Assembly (NCBI RefSeq): GCF_018320785.1
Contig: NC_054876.1
Location: forward strand, 8,186,707 to 8,250,706
Direction of reading: 5' to 3'
DNA from: Cheilinus undulatus
Taxonomy: Eukaryota > Chordata > Actinopteri > Labriformes > Labridae
Length of the DNA: 64,000 nucleotides
Part shown: piece by piece, positions 44,901-54,129 of the stretch
Numbering within the stretch: the stretch's first letter is position 1
Layout of the letters: each line of letters opens with the position of its first letter
The notes under the pieces: generated by a model
What the model was told of the DNA's origin: nothing
Databases searched by the model: none
The model's input: the letters and a program-made list of their open reading frames with translations, nothing else
Program-made: the position numbers and the translations under genes

Positions 44901-46653
44901 TGGCATAAACCTTACTTTGGGTGGTGGTCTAATAAATTTGTTAAGCACTGTACCATGTGTTAGTGGTGCTTGTTCTCTTTTCAATCCTAGTTGACTAAAG
45001 CGGGCTTCAAGAACATCACAGGTGTGGACGGCAGTAAAGGGATGCTGGAGCTAGCTGCTAAGACCGGCCTCTACAAGGACCTGAAACAGGTTTTACTGGG
45101 AACACAACCACTGCCTGTACAGAGCGGTAACCTCCCACTGTATACGCTCTGATTAATCACACCACAGCAGCACAGGGTTTAACTAAGGCCCCGTCCACAC
45201 AGAGTTGATAACAATATATTGCTGTTTCATTTTGAAAAAGTTTTTCCGTAAAAGTTTCAGCAAATATCCGTGTAAACATGGAACCACTGGAAACGATGTA
45301 GTGCATATGCCAAGCCTGTAAGTGGCGCTGTAATGCTGCCCCATGCTCTTCTGGTTGTTCTCCTAGAATATCTGCTGCATGCTGTTCTCCAGGAACATTT
45401 GATGTGTCCCTGGTGGTAAAGGAGCATCAGATTTTGCCGTAAAAGCCATAACAAGATCAGTAGCTTCTGCAGCATGGACACAACCCTGTAACTGGCCATT
45501 GTTGTGTTGGCCGGACCCGCACAAGCGTCTTAAGAGAGCTACATTATGTGTGACATAATCATTTCAAGAAAGATGCAGATAGCCGTCCACATGGAGACGG
45601 AACGGTAGTCGTTTACGAATTCTTGCACTCTGGGACCTGTTTTCAAAAAGTATCGTTTACAGTCACCCAAAATGCTGTTTCCATGTGGATGAAATGCTGA
45701 TACAACAAAAAACGTTTGCATATATTAGTTTCCGTGTGGACGAGGCCTAAAGTACCACTAAAGAAATATCACTAAAGTTTAAAATTTAGGTATAATGATG
45801 ACCTTTCATCTCTGATACCAAGAAACAAAAAACAAAGTGTAGGAGAAACAAAAGCTGTAAGAACAAAAATCTTTGAAAAGTAAAGCTGAATTAATAGAAA
45901 ACTGAATGAGCTCTTCTTCCTCTTCTGTTGCATTCAGATGCATTTGATGTGGTGGTGCAGGTTGGTGCTCTGGGTCCTGGATTCATCCCAGCCAGCGTTT
46001 TGAAGGAGCTCTGCCATGCCGCTAAACCAGGTAACCCTCAGAACTTTTAAGAAGATTTAAGTCCAAGTTAAGTGTCTGAAATTAGAAAGTCTTTATTTGC
46101 AGATTGACACAAACTTGAAACTTAATGAAAAAAAAAAGAAAAAAAAAAAAGAACGAGAAAGCTCTCCCCTTTATCCCCTCTTATGGGTGGCCTTGGTAAG
46201 TTTGGTGTTACAGGAGGGTTAGTTTGTATCTAACTGATTGTGAGTTGTCACAGTAGGGTTAGTGTGTTTATGGCTGAGTTTGGTGCTGTAACAGGAGGGT
46301 TGCTGTGTATTTCTGTATTAATAGTGTGTTTTTACAGGAGGGTTGGTGTGTATTTCTGTATTAATAGTGTGGTTTTACAGGAGGGTTGGTGTGTATTTCT
46401 GTATTAATAGTGTGTTTTTACAGGAGGGTTGGTGTGTCTTGTGAAAGGTGAACACCGAGGAGAAGAGAACGACAGATTCAACCGTGAGCTGCGCTCAGAG
46501 CTGCAGCGATTGGAGGACGAGGGGCTGTGGAGTCAGTTGAGAATCAAATTTGTGGACAGGTACATGAAAGACACACACCCAGACAATCGTGGAGACCAGC
46601 AGAGGGAGCAGTTTATCCCTGGTACAGTTTATCTATACAAGAAGTCCATCTAA
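35866..46653 (+). CDS. METTL27: METTL27-like SAM-dependent methyltransferase, copy B (five coding exons)
   Basis: Exons 35866-35982, 44047-44175, 44991-45126, 45938-46030 and 46424-46653 give the same 705 nt and 234 residues as copy A, with all GT-AG sites preserved and no stop. It is predicted to be the same type of enzyme. Differences from A fall in the SAM fold. L78 directly after motif I (VACGTG) is W, L135 in strand 4 (FDVVVQVGAL) is Q, and G128 is D. Motif I, D95 and KPGGLVCL are intact. Introns differ: intron 1 has a 7-kb composite insertion, intron 2 a Tc1 element, intron 3 a PIF/Harbinger-like MITE. Intron 4 is only 393 bp, because the minisatellite has about five units. Confidence 0.87.
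37174..37525 (+). mobile_element. tRNA-type SINE with LINE-derived tail, second copy
   Basis: GTTGCCTCACAGCAAGAAGG, TTCTCTCCGGGTACTCTGGC, CCAGTCCAGGGTGTACCCCG and GGAATAAGCGGTATAGAAAA, ending in ATGGATGGATGG. It is longer than the copy at 28862. Confidence 0.75.
39494..40698. mobile_element. TIR element rich in GTTGCAAC
   Basis: Left end GGGGAGACTGGGGACAGTTG CAAC and right end complementary to GGGGAGAGTGGGGACAGTTG CAAC are inverted. The palindrome GTTGCAAC or its variants recur inside (near 39674, 39702, 39722 and 40317) and near both ends. No coding frame or certain target duplication. Superfamily unknown. Confidence 0.65.
41880..42111 (+). pseudogene. LINE C-terminal fragment
   Basis: AAAGCCGCTGCTCCTCCGCG, AGCCAGATGAGGTGGCTTGG and GACCCAGGACACGCTGGAGA encode, in fish LINE elements, the conserved LL-R-ERSQ-RW-GHL tail. 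Here the frame is broken. It is cut off by the MITE at 42112. Confidence 0.6.
42112..42816. mobile_element. TIR MITE with GCATACTGC motifs
   Basis: Left TATGGCTGTTTTTGAATT and right AATTCGAAAACAGCCATA are inverted. The subterminal parts are rich in alternating GCATACTGCATACTAC and its complement. It joins a LINE piece on one side and a Tc1 piece on the other, which suggests nested or recombined insertions. Confidence 0.7.
42817..43200 (+). pseudogene. Tc1-like transposase C-terminal remnant
   Basis: Reads APSSPDLNPTKNLWSILKLK, then GGRQFTPKLQLWEAILTS and SSMDARIVKVISKKGSYVN. This is the third catalytic acidic residue region and C-terminus of Tc1-type transposase, in frame to a stop near 43066. 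The rest of the gene is missing. Confidence 0.8.
44047..44175 (+). CDS. METTL27: Gene B coding exon 2 (SAM motif I)
   Basis: 43 residues, GFGMLDFMAPKLG to VACGTGWVAKL, phase 0. The first residue is G instead of D, and W replaces L after the glycine-rich loop. Confidence 0.87.
44406..44950 (-). mobile_element. Tc1-type element in intron 2 of gene B
   Basis: Ends CAGTGCTTAACAAATTTATT and the complement, with TA target (44404-44405, 44951-44952). It carries the antisense transposase N-terminus. Gene A keeps the single TA at 9222-9223. Confidence 0.85.
44991..45126 (+). CDS. METTL27: Gene B coding exon 3
   Basis: LTKAGFKNITGVDGSKGML onward; at protein level the same as copy A. Acceptor ATCCTAG, donor GTAACC. 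Confidence 0.87.
45187..45747. mobile_element. PIF/Harbinger-like MITE in intron 3 of gene B
   Basis: Ends GGCCCCGTCCACAC and GTGTGGACGAGGCC are inverted, flanked by TAA on both sides (45184-45186 is the left TAA copy, 45748-45750 the right). Gene A has one TAA at 9456-9458 in otherwise matching sequence. The 3-bp TAA target and the ends are as expected for PIF/Harbinger. Confidence 0.8.
45938..46030 (+). CDS. METTL27: Gene B coding exon 4
   Basis: AFDVVVQVGALGPGFIPASV to HAAKPG. Changes relative to A are L135Q, V146A, A148V and I149L. Acceptor CATTCAG, donor GTAACC. Confidence 0.87.
46213..46423 (+). repeat. Short 43-bp array, gene B intron 4
   Basis: Three typical units (46295-46423), preceded by two diverged 41-bp units (46213-46294) that still carry GGGTTAGT and a CACAG or AACAG acceptor-like end. 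Confidence 0.9.
46424..46653 (+). CDS. METTL27: Gene B coding exon 5 (terminal)
   Basis: Starts GAGGGTTGGTGTGTC (GLVCLVKGEHRGEEND) and ends KKSI, TAA. D171 of copy A is E here. The rest is the same protein sequence as far as compared. Confidence 0.88.
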
Positions 46654-46724
46654 TCCAGGGGTGCCCAAACGCTGCTGTAGTTTTTAGTTTCATCACTCAG
46701 CAGTGCTGATGTGTTAACTCTGTA

Positions 46725-46730
46725 AATAAA
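46725..46730 (+). terminator. Polyadenylation signal of gene B
   Basis: AATAAA 72 nt after the stop, same as copy A. Confidence 0.65.
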
Positions 46731-47222
46731 CATTTTTACAGGAAGAATTTGTTTTAGGCTCCTTTAAAAGGTCAGGTTTACAAAACATATCACTATATTC
46801 ATCTTTAATCATCAACACTCCTGTAAAGTTTGGCACTTTCCTCTTGATTTGTGTCTAAATGTTGAGATGATCATTCCCTCCATTTACATGAGTCCAGTTG
46901 AAGTCTGATAATCGGTGGGGGTACCAAAGTATAATTTATTTTGAAAGGGCATTTACCGATACGGAAATCAAGAAAACGGCCAACTTCACTCATTATTTGA
47001 TCTGGCGGTGATTTGAAACGTGCTCATCTGACCGGTCTGTTTCATTTCAAGACAGTCAGGACCTCTCACATCCAAAATAAGGACATGTTATAATCAACTT
47101 GAAAATATGAATCAATGAAAGGACTACTATATTAGACTACATATGTGTTATATCATTGTGATCAAATTTTCCTATTTTTCTACACATTAAAAACCAGTAT
47201 GCTATGAGACAAAATAAAATAG

Positions 47223-47224
47223 TC

Positions 47225-47276
<52 letters not shown>

Positions 47277-47277
47277 G
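47223..47277. repeat. (CTAT)n microsatellite
   Basis: About 14 CTAT repeats in the 3' flank of gene B. It is absent at the matching place behind gene A. Confidence 0.95.
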
Positions 47278-49177
47278 TTTTCTTTAAGTTTACTCATTTA
47301 TTAAGCGTATCTTAATGTACACTAGATTGGTGTTACTAACTTTTACACACTAAAAATGACTGAACGAAGTGGCTCAGTCATCTTTATATTTTTCTACATG
47401 GCCCTCAGTTACAACAGCTTCTCAGATTTGGTGGTTTACTTCTTTGTTTTGTTAAATATTGTTGTAAACCTTATATTTTTGGAAGGTTTGTCAAACCAAA
47501 CAAGGTTTCCATAGTTATAACCATCTACGGAGAAGAGAAGTCTTTCATAGGTGTCGATAAGAGTGGCTTAGAGCCATTATAAAAAATAAATCAGTTATTT
47601 CCTTATTTAGAACTTTAATTATCAGATAAATGAACAACTTCTTCCAAATGGGTTTCAATCTAAAATATGTCACAATTTGCTATTTATAAATATTTGTTGT
47701 CCATTAATTCTGTTTCTATTTGTTGTAAAATTAATCTTATGTCTGTTATTTCTTTCTTAGAATTGTGTTTTATTGGTTTATAGAAAAATAAAAAACAGCA
47801 AAGTAAAGTTAATATTTTACTTGAAACATTTTCAGTACATGCATGCCAAGATGAGATATTTTATATTATGGAGGTTTTAGTTAATGTGAATGTGACTATA
47901 GCATGCTTTTTCCTGGTTGGTCTGAAGAGATTTTTTTTCCATTTATTCCAGCAGACATTGGCTCAAACAAACTGACTTGATAAGAAAAGAACTTTTATTT
48001 TGTAAAACCGTGATTACTCTCACATTGATTTATCCGAAACCTGAATAAAAAAGAGGAAAAACTGATTTTAAATGTGTATTTCATCCTTTAATAAACATCA
48101 AATCTCTATGAATCTCACAGATATGTTGTTGCTGATGTTAAAATGTTGGTTTACACTCTGATCTTCACAGAATTACTGGAGAAATTATAATTTGGACTCC
48201 CTGTAAAAAGGAGATATACACCTAACACAGAAAGTAAGTAAATTTGTGTTTGGTAGATTATTTCTTTGTTGTAACCGTACTTCTTGGCCATAAATATTAT
48301 ACTGGTGGAAAGCCTGTTTATTTCCCTTTCAAAAGATGTCACTTTTGTAAGGATCATGCATGTGTGGGATGAGCAGCAGAGCTGAGTATGTGGGTTTCAC
48401 TCATGAAAGATATGCCAGAGCTTTTCTGCCAGTGCAGACAGCTTGTTCTGTCATTGAATCATGTTTGGTGGTTTGGATGACTGAAGTTTGAAGAAACAAT
48501 GCTTAATTGGCAATTTAACAACATATTCATTTAACAATCAGGAGCCTCAGTAGCGTGTGGAAGAACCATACACAGCCACAACAGCCTGGCACCTCCTTCT
48601 CATGCTGGTCACACAATGCTGTGGGATGGAATCCCATTCTTGAACCAGCATTCGTCACAAGTCAGCCAGTGTGGTTGCTTTAGTCACTCAGGTACAGAAC
48701 AAGTTGATGATACTAATGTGCAGAGATCAGAGGATTAGGGCCACTGAAAAAAATGTTGGCATGCAAATTTAGAAAAACAAAATCCAAGACAAAAGTTAGA
48801 ATAAAAAATGCATGCCAGTTCTTTTTTCAGAGGCTCTAGTTCTCTAATTAGTTATGCAGTGTACAAAGCATCATTGAGAATAGGCAAGCTGCTAAATGGT
48901 AAATAAACAATTTATGGAACTGCACAATATAGCAGTGCATAAAGTGAATAAAATATTCTCCATCTTATCAAAGATCCTGGTCCCATCTTGGTATTTTGTC
49001 AAAGTCTGACTATATAGAAATGAAGATAACGGCTCAATTTATTAACTGTTCGTTTTTGATCTGAATTAATTAAACAGAAATTAAACAGAAAGGATGGATA
49101 TTTTAACATTTCATTTTAAGTCAAAGTAAAAACAATGACATTTTATCACATTTTTATTAAAGATGGGATAAATCTTT

Positions 49178-50737
49178 AGCACAGAATATAGTAATACAGA
49201 CCTTATCAATATTCTGACTGATGCATACAAAAATAAACTCACTAATGAACTGATAGCCAAAACATATTCCTGTTTGCAATCATACTGTGAATCTTCTACA
49301 CTATATATCAACTGTACAGTGCTTAACACATTTATTAAAAAGAAGCTAAAATAATTATCCCAGAAGAGGACTGACAGATCATCTGTAAAACACAGTTAAC
49401 CCCTTCCAGCTCTGATCACTGGAGGGAATTTACATGGAAAATATGATTAGATTTTTTTATCACCCCGAAAGTGAAATCACTACAGAAAGATCAGCCAGGA
49501 AATGGACAATGTTGGAGGGGGTGTGGAAACCTGCTGGCAGATATTTCCACATATTTTGGGACTGCCGCATTATCCAGACCTATTGGCTAGAAGTAGTAGA
49601 ACATATGAATTTAATTTGGGTTTTGAGGTAAAACACGATTTCTGTACAATATGTCTTGGGAATATTCCATCCACAGGTAACCCTAGCAACACATATCTGA
49701 TTAAAATAATGTTAGTAGCCAGCAAAAAAGCACTAACAAGAAGGTGGCTAACTAAAGAGCCACCAACAAAGGAGGAAGGGATTAATATTGTCAATGAGAT
49801 GTATAATATGGAAAGATTAACTTCTCCCCTGAATCTATGTGTGGACATAATTATTAATCGATGGCATAAAATGGAATAGTTATTTTGAAAGTGGTTCTCC
49901 TTAGCATAACACAATCCTCAGAATTGCATGCAAAGACAGAGGAGAATGTAAGAAAGGGAGGATGTAAAGTGTGCAGATGTTTAAATGCATAAATGTGAGT
50001 GTATATCCATACATACGTATGTGTAAAGTTATAGATGCTCCTGGGGTCAGGCCAAGACCTCCTGTTTCCTGGGTTAACACCCTTCAGAAAATTTGGAGGA
50101 ATAGCTGCACTTTAAACACAAATTGAACACTGAAAGGTGATGGTAACCCTTTCATCCATTTTGGTTTGGGATGTACAAAGCTAACTGACAGTTTGAAAGG
50201 GTGACCGAAAGCTATGGTTTGTGGACAAATATGGAGACTGGCCTGCCATCAGAGAAAGTGTTAATACATACATATCTATCTGTGTAACGTCTGGGCATGG
50301 GAATGGATTTAAATGAATGTAAACATATCATTTCTAAACTAAAAAAGGTAGAGTAAAAAAGTGCTGAGTTAGCGCTAATACTATTAGTAAATGGATACAA
50401 CACATTTATCTCTGTCATGCTGCCTAAATGTAATTTCTGTGTTTGTTCTGTATCATAAAAGGGACTTTTTGTCATTTTTTATACAAAGACAAAACTGACC
50501 TGACAGGACACTGCTTAGGAGAACAGATATGGGCTGAAAAGGAAATACCCCTGTGCTTGAATCCCCCTTCAGTGATCTGAGAACACTACCATTGCAATTC
50601 ATTGACCTGAACCACTTTTTTTTTCTTCTTTTGTTCGTCATGACTTACTTGTTTTATTTCTATGTAAATTTCTTCTTGCATGTATTATTTGAAACAAAAA
50701 AAATACAGCTCAATAAAAATTAAGTTTAAAAAAAAAG
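49178..50737 (+). pseudogene. 5'-truncated L1/Tx1-type retrotransposon
   Basis: Ends in a poly(A) tract after AATAAAAATTAAG. It reads RYFHIFWDCRIIQTYWLE and, after a frameshift, CTICLGNIPSTGN, ASKKALTRRWLTKEPPTKEE and VNEMYNMERLTSPLN, the C-terminal region of L1 ORF2. The flanking sequence behind gene A is uninterrupted (GATAAATCTTTATTAATC at 16850), so the insertion followed the duplication. Confidence 0.8.
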
Positions 50738-50884
50738 TTACGTCTTTATTTATCCTCCTCTGGGTTAAATTTGGTTATAACAGCAGCGCAAAGTAGAGGG
50801 AAAAGTAATCAGCAAATATCTTAAAAAAACAAAATGTAAACTGTGAATGTTTTTTATACTTGCAATATTTAAGAAATAAAATCG

Positions 50885-51347
50885 ACCTTGTCCCTTCTTG
50901 TTGTGCTGAGTAACCAGTCTAATTAATTGTTGAGGTGAACTACGGGGAACTGTACGTCTCCACCCTCTTAATGTCCAGTCTCTGGATAACCTGCCAGTAT
51001 TCCTCCAGAGAAGTCAAAGAACATGACCCTCCAGCATTGTCTGGGTTCTCCAGGTGAACCAGGGATCTGTACAGCAGGTAGATGACTGGTTGGTAGGCGA
51101 GCTACAGAGGATCCAGGCTCGAGCACACCAGGGGGCAGAGGTTGCAAAGGATTATCTTCTCCATGGACTTCCTTAGATGAAAGGTGAGGGCCACAAGTCT
51201 GAAGTGGTTCAGCTCCAAGAGATGCAAAGTCTTCAAGACCGGAACCACACAGGGAGTCTTCAACACAGTGGGGATCCTCTCCAGGCTCAGGCTCAGGTTG
51301 AAGATGACCAGAAGCACCTTGCAGGGGTGATATCGTCAGGACCTGTT
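50885..51347 (-). pseudogene. Antisense LINE reverse-transcriptase remnant (copy behind gene B)
   Basis: Homologous to 17950-18413, reading VIFNLSLSLERIPTVLKTPC and CVVPVLKTLHLLELNHFR in reverse. It lacks the 17060-17940 section present in copy A. Confidence 0.75.
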
Positions 51348-51370
51348 AAAGAATGTAGATTTATTGAGCT

Positions 51371-52366
51371 CTTAAAAAGCCCCGGTTAGTATTTAAAATT
51401 TCCTAAATAATATTAATTGAAAGCAATACTTCCATAAAAGATTAATAGGGAAGGTTAAAATATTAATATATTTAACTGATTGATTTAGGAGGTAAAGTAA
51501 ATAAAAATAACAATCAGATCAGATCAGGTTTCCCACCGAAAGTGCAACACCAACATTAAGAAAAGGTCCTCTCTGAACCTGAGTCGGTGCTTTGGCCTTA
51601 AAAATCAGAACTTGATGCTCACCTGCAAGCAATTGTTGCTGTCAAAAGCCCGTTTGAGCAGCTCTGGCCTTCAATGGCTTCAGGTACCCAGTGATTAGTT
51701 GATGACCCAGTCTGGATCCTGGCTCAGCTTCCACTCAGAGATGGAGGGAATTGTGGTCTTCTTGTCGGATGAACACTGGGTCAGAGGAGAAGAAACAGGT
51801 TCAGTGGTGGGCAATGGTTCATACCCTTATGCAGCCTATGGTCCAAGACAAGAACAGAGCCACAAAAGGCTGACCTGTAGATGCAATCTTACTCCCTGGA
51901 GGACTCATTATGCTAGCTACAGCTCTGTGTTTTGGCTTTGTTTCAACTTGTCAGTCGAGTTATTTAGAAACAATTGGATATATGAACAGATTAAAATATT
52001 GAAATCCAAGGGAGCATTTTCTATTATAGTTATTAAATAGCCACAAGTATTAAAAGAATAAAAAAAAAGTTGTCCCTTTTCCTAATATTTGGGAACTTTG
52101 GACCAGTGGTTCTTAACTGGTCTAACCTCAGGACCCTCCACCTCCAAAAGGAGATATCAAAACCAATATTTTCAAAGAATTTCAACCACACAGATATACC
52201 TAATGCTGCAGTTTTGACCTTAGATCGGACAAAACAAAGATGTCTCAAAAGTGCATCATTACAGCATCTTTACATCATGGTGCCAACCCTCTCAAAGTTT
52301 AGCAGAAGTCTTCAATTATTTGCGTGAAACATGACATGAATGTGTTGAGTCCTCGCTTCCTCTTAC
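51371..52366. other. Unmatched region with one reverse-strand donor
   Basis: No counterpart behind gene A. A reverse-strand stretch ending at 51623 (GCTTGCAG then GTGAGCAT) has a partly open frame containing NHWVPEAIEGQSCSNG but meets stops further upstream. Not called as a gene. Confidence 0.3.
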
Positions 52367-52686
52367 CTTCGGAAGTGGTCCCCAGCATGAGGACGCCTGG
52401 CTCCACTTCTCATGTGGATGGAGGAACTGAAGACCAACACCTTATAGAGGCCCATGATGGCCAGCAGCAGCAGCAGATCCCTGGAAATCTTGCCAAAATG
52501 TCCAATGCTGCAGCATTGGACATTTTGGCAACTTCTTAAGAACAGCAGAGATATACAAAATACACAAAGAACTGCAAACATTACAGGCACAGTAAACACA
52601 TACACTAGACAAGTTATCAGTACACGCCATGGCTTCTGGGTCTTATTGTAGTCTTTGTCATCCAGGTTATTATCATCATCATCAAG
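52367..52686 (-). CDS. Candidate exon of an unrecognised membrane protein
   Basis: The reverse strand is open for 320 nt from just after a TAA (52689-52687) to a strong donor (CCGAAG then GTAAGAGG). It starts LDDDDNNLDDKDYNKTQKPW, followed by one clear hydrophobic segment (VLITCLVYVFTVPVMFAVLC...) and a second (DLLLLLAIMGLYKVLVF), ending AGDHFRR. No in-frame ATG precedes the first segment, so it would be an internal exon. A perfect 42-bp palindrome lies inside. Function unknown. Confidence 0.35.
52490..52531. repeat. 42-bp perfect palindrome
   Basis: TTGCCAAAATGTCCAATGCT plus G, followed by the exact reverse complement, with no spacer; centred on CTGCAG. Confidence 0.95.
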
Positions 52687-52751
52687 TTATCCTCATATTG
52701 CTGGGTGACTATGCAAGATGATAGAGGCAAGGTATGATGCCTGGCCAGTTG

Positions 52752-53160
52752 TCAGGATTCTTCCTCAGTGTTGGGCTGTTGTCCTTTGAGAGCATCTTTT
52801 GAACGTTTGCTGTTGCTGTTATGACATCGTTTCCTTGAGTGTACAGTGTAAATGTTGATGTTGATGTTGGGACATTTCCCTTGGAGCAAGTTGAATTTTG
52901 TCATTCCATGGTTGTTCCAAATTTCCTCTAAAGCTCTTTGCGATTGCTTTTTTGCTGTTGCTCCGTTGTTTGTTGAAATTTCCTGAAAAGCTCTTAGAGA
53001 ATATAATTTTGCTGTTGTTCCATTGTTTCCGTAAAAGTATTTTGCCCACATGGTTGATGTGGGAGCAGTTTCAAATTTTGTTGTTCTGTTGTTGGTCCAC
53101 ATTACCTTGGAAGAACATCGTTAACCTAACTGATCTTTGAATCCAGTCTGATCTTTAAAA
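52752..53160. repeat. Short diverged tandem repeat (~65 bp) with open reverse frame
   Basis: Segments around CTAAAGCTCTTTGCGATTGC, TGTTGCTCCGTTGTTTG and AAAGCTCTTAGAGAATA repeat two to three times. The reverse frame reads WAKYFYGNNGTTAKL, FQEISTNNGATAKKQ and LEEIWNNHGMTKF. It is probably non-coding, but the frame is kept across the units. Confidence 0.45.
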
Positions 53161-53850
53161 GCTGTTTGGTTTTAGTGCTGCATTTGTTTTGCAGTTGCTT
53201 CATCAAAAGAATGTGGTGACTTTTTGCCATTTTAAATACACCAAAAGTTGACAGTATAATACAAACCAACACATTTGATCTTGTTTTAATAGCAGTGAAC
53301 ACACTTCAGGTTTGTTTTGTATTGGCTCGTTTTTGTATTAGATGCATTTTTTGATGCTGACAATGATTGAATTGTTTTTCTTTTACTGAACACACTTTGA
53401 ATTTAGTTTTTCATTTGGATCCAGTGTTTGTTTGATTTTGTTTTGCATTATTATCTGTCCACTCATATTGAACACACATTTTGAATTTTGATTTTTTATT
53501 TAGAACTCAGGGTTTTTTTTTCAGTTTTGGAAAGATAGTTTGAAACTTTGATTTTTTAAATGTAAAAGTATTTTTAAGTTATTGGAAGCACATGTCACTT
53601 TTTATTGGTGTTGTTTTAGTGAACACTCTGTGAATTTGTTTTTGCATTTGAATTCAGTAATTTTGTGACTTTTGGTTTACATTATATTGAATGTACATTG
53701 CTTTTTTCACTCAAAGTGAACAACCTTTCAAACTAGGTTTTAGTTTTTATTTAGGTATTTTTTTGTTTGTTTTGCGTTGATGTGGTTTTATTGTTGGTTA
53801 CTGTGGTTGTAAGTGATCAACTATGTAACATATAGGAATTCAAAAAAGCT
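53161..53850. other. T/G-rich low-complexity sequence
   Basis: Many TTTTGTTTT and GAACACACTTTGAATTT phrases, loosely repeated. No gene seen. Confidence 0.5.
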
Positions 53851-53875
53851 GACTCACCTTGTAAAGGAGACCTAC

Positions 53876-54115
53876 CTGCTGCAGGATGAAGGTGGAGCTG
53901 AAGGCTGGGGGGCTCTCTAGAGTGGAGGTGAACATGCAGGTCAAGGAAACCTCTTGAGGGAGAAGGTGGACCCACAGGTCAAGGACCGCACTTAAGGGTA
54001 GAAGTGGACCAACAGGCCAAGGACCCCTCTTAAGGGTGGAAGAGGACATGCAGGTTGGATGAACCATCCACCTGGCCACCAGCAAAAGGCAGGCCAGTGG
54101 GGCCCCTCCCATTGA
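53876..54115 (-). repeat. 39-bp minisatellite block 1 (open on reverse strand)
   Basis: Diverged 13-codon units on the reverse strand (LLPLSAVLDLWVH, LLPQEVSLTCMFT). The block ends with CAGCAG followed by GTAGGTC, a donor-like sequence; a second donor (AAG then GTGAGTC) lies at 53858. Confidence 0.6.
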
Positions 54116-54129
54116 AGGTTAAAGTGCCA

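Larger units (their letters stand above)
35684..51370 (+). repeat. Segmental tandem duplication, distal copy (gene B unit)
   Basis: Collinear with 5867-18413. Differences are copy-specific insertions and deletions in each intron and in the flank. It continues after an unmatched 10.8-kb stretch with block X at 62205. Confidence 0.8.

Noticed and set aside
51623-51775. Reverse-strand exon between a CCCAG acceptor and GCAG/GTGAGC donor
   Set aside because: All three frames contain a stop within the 153 nt; it could only be a 3'-terminal or non-coding exon, so not called.
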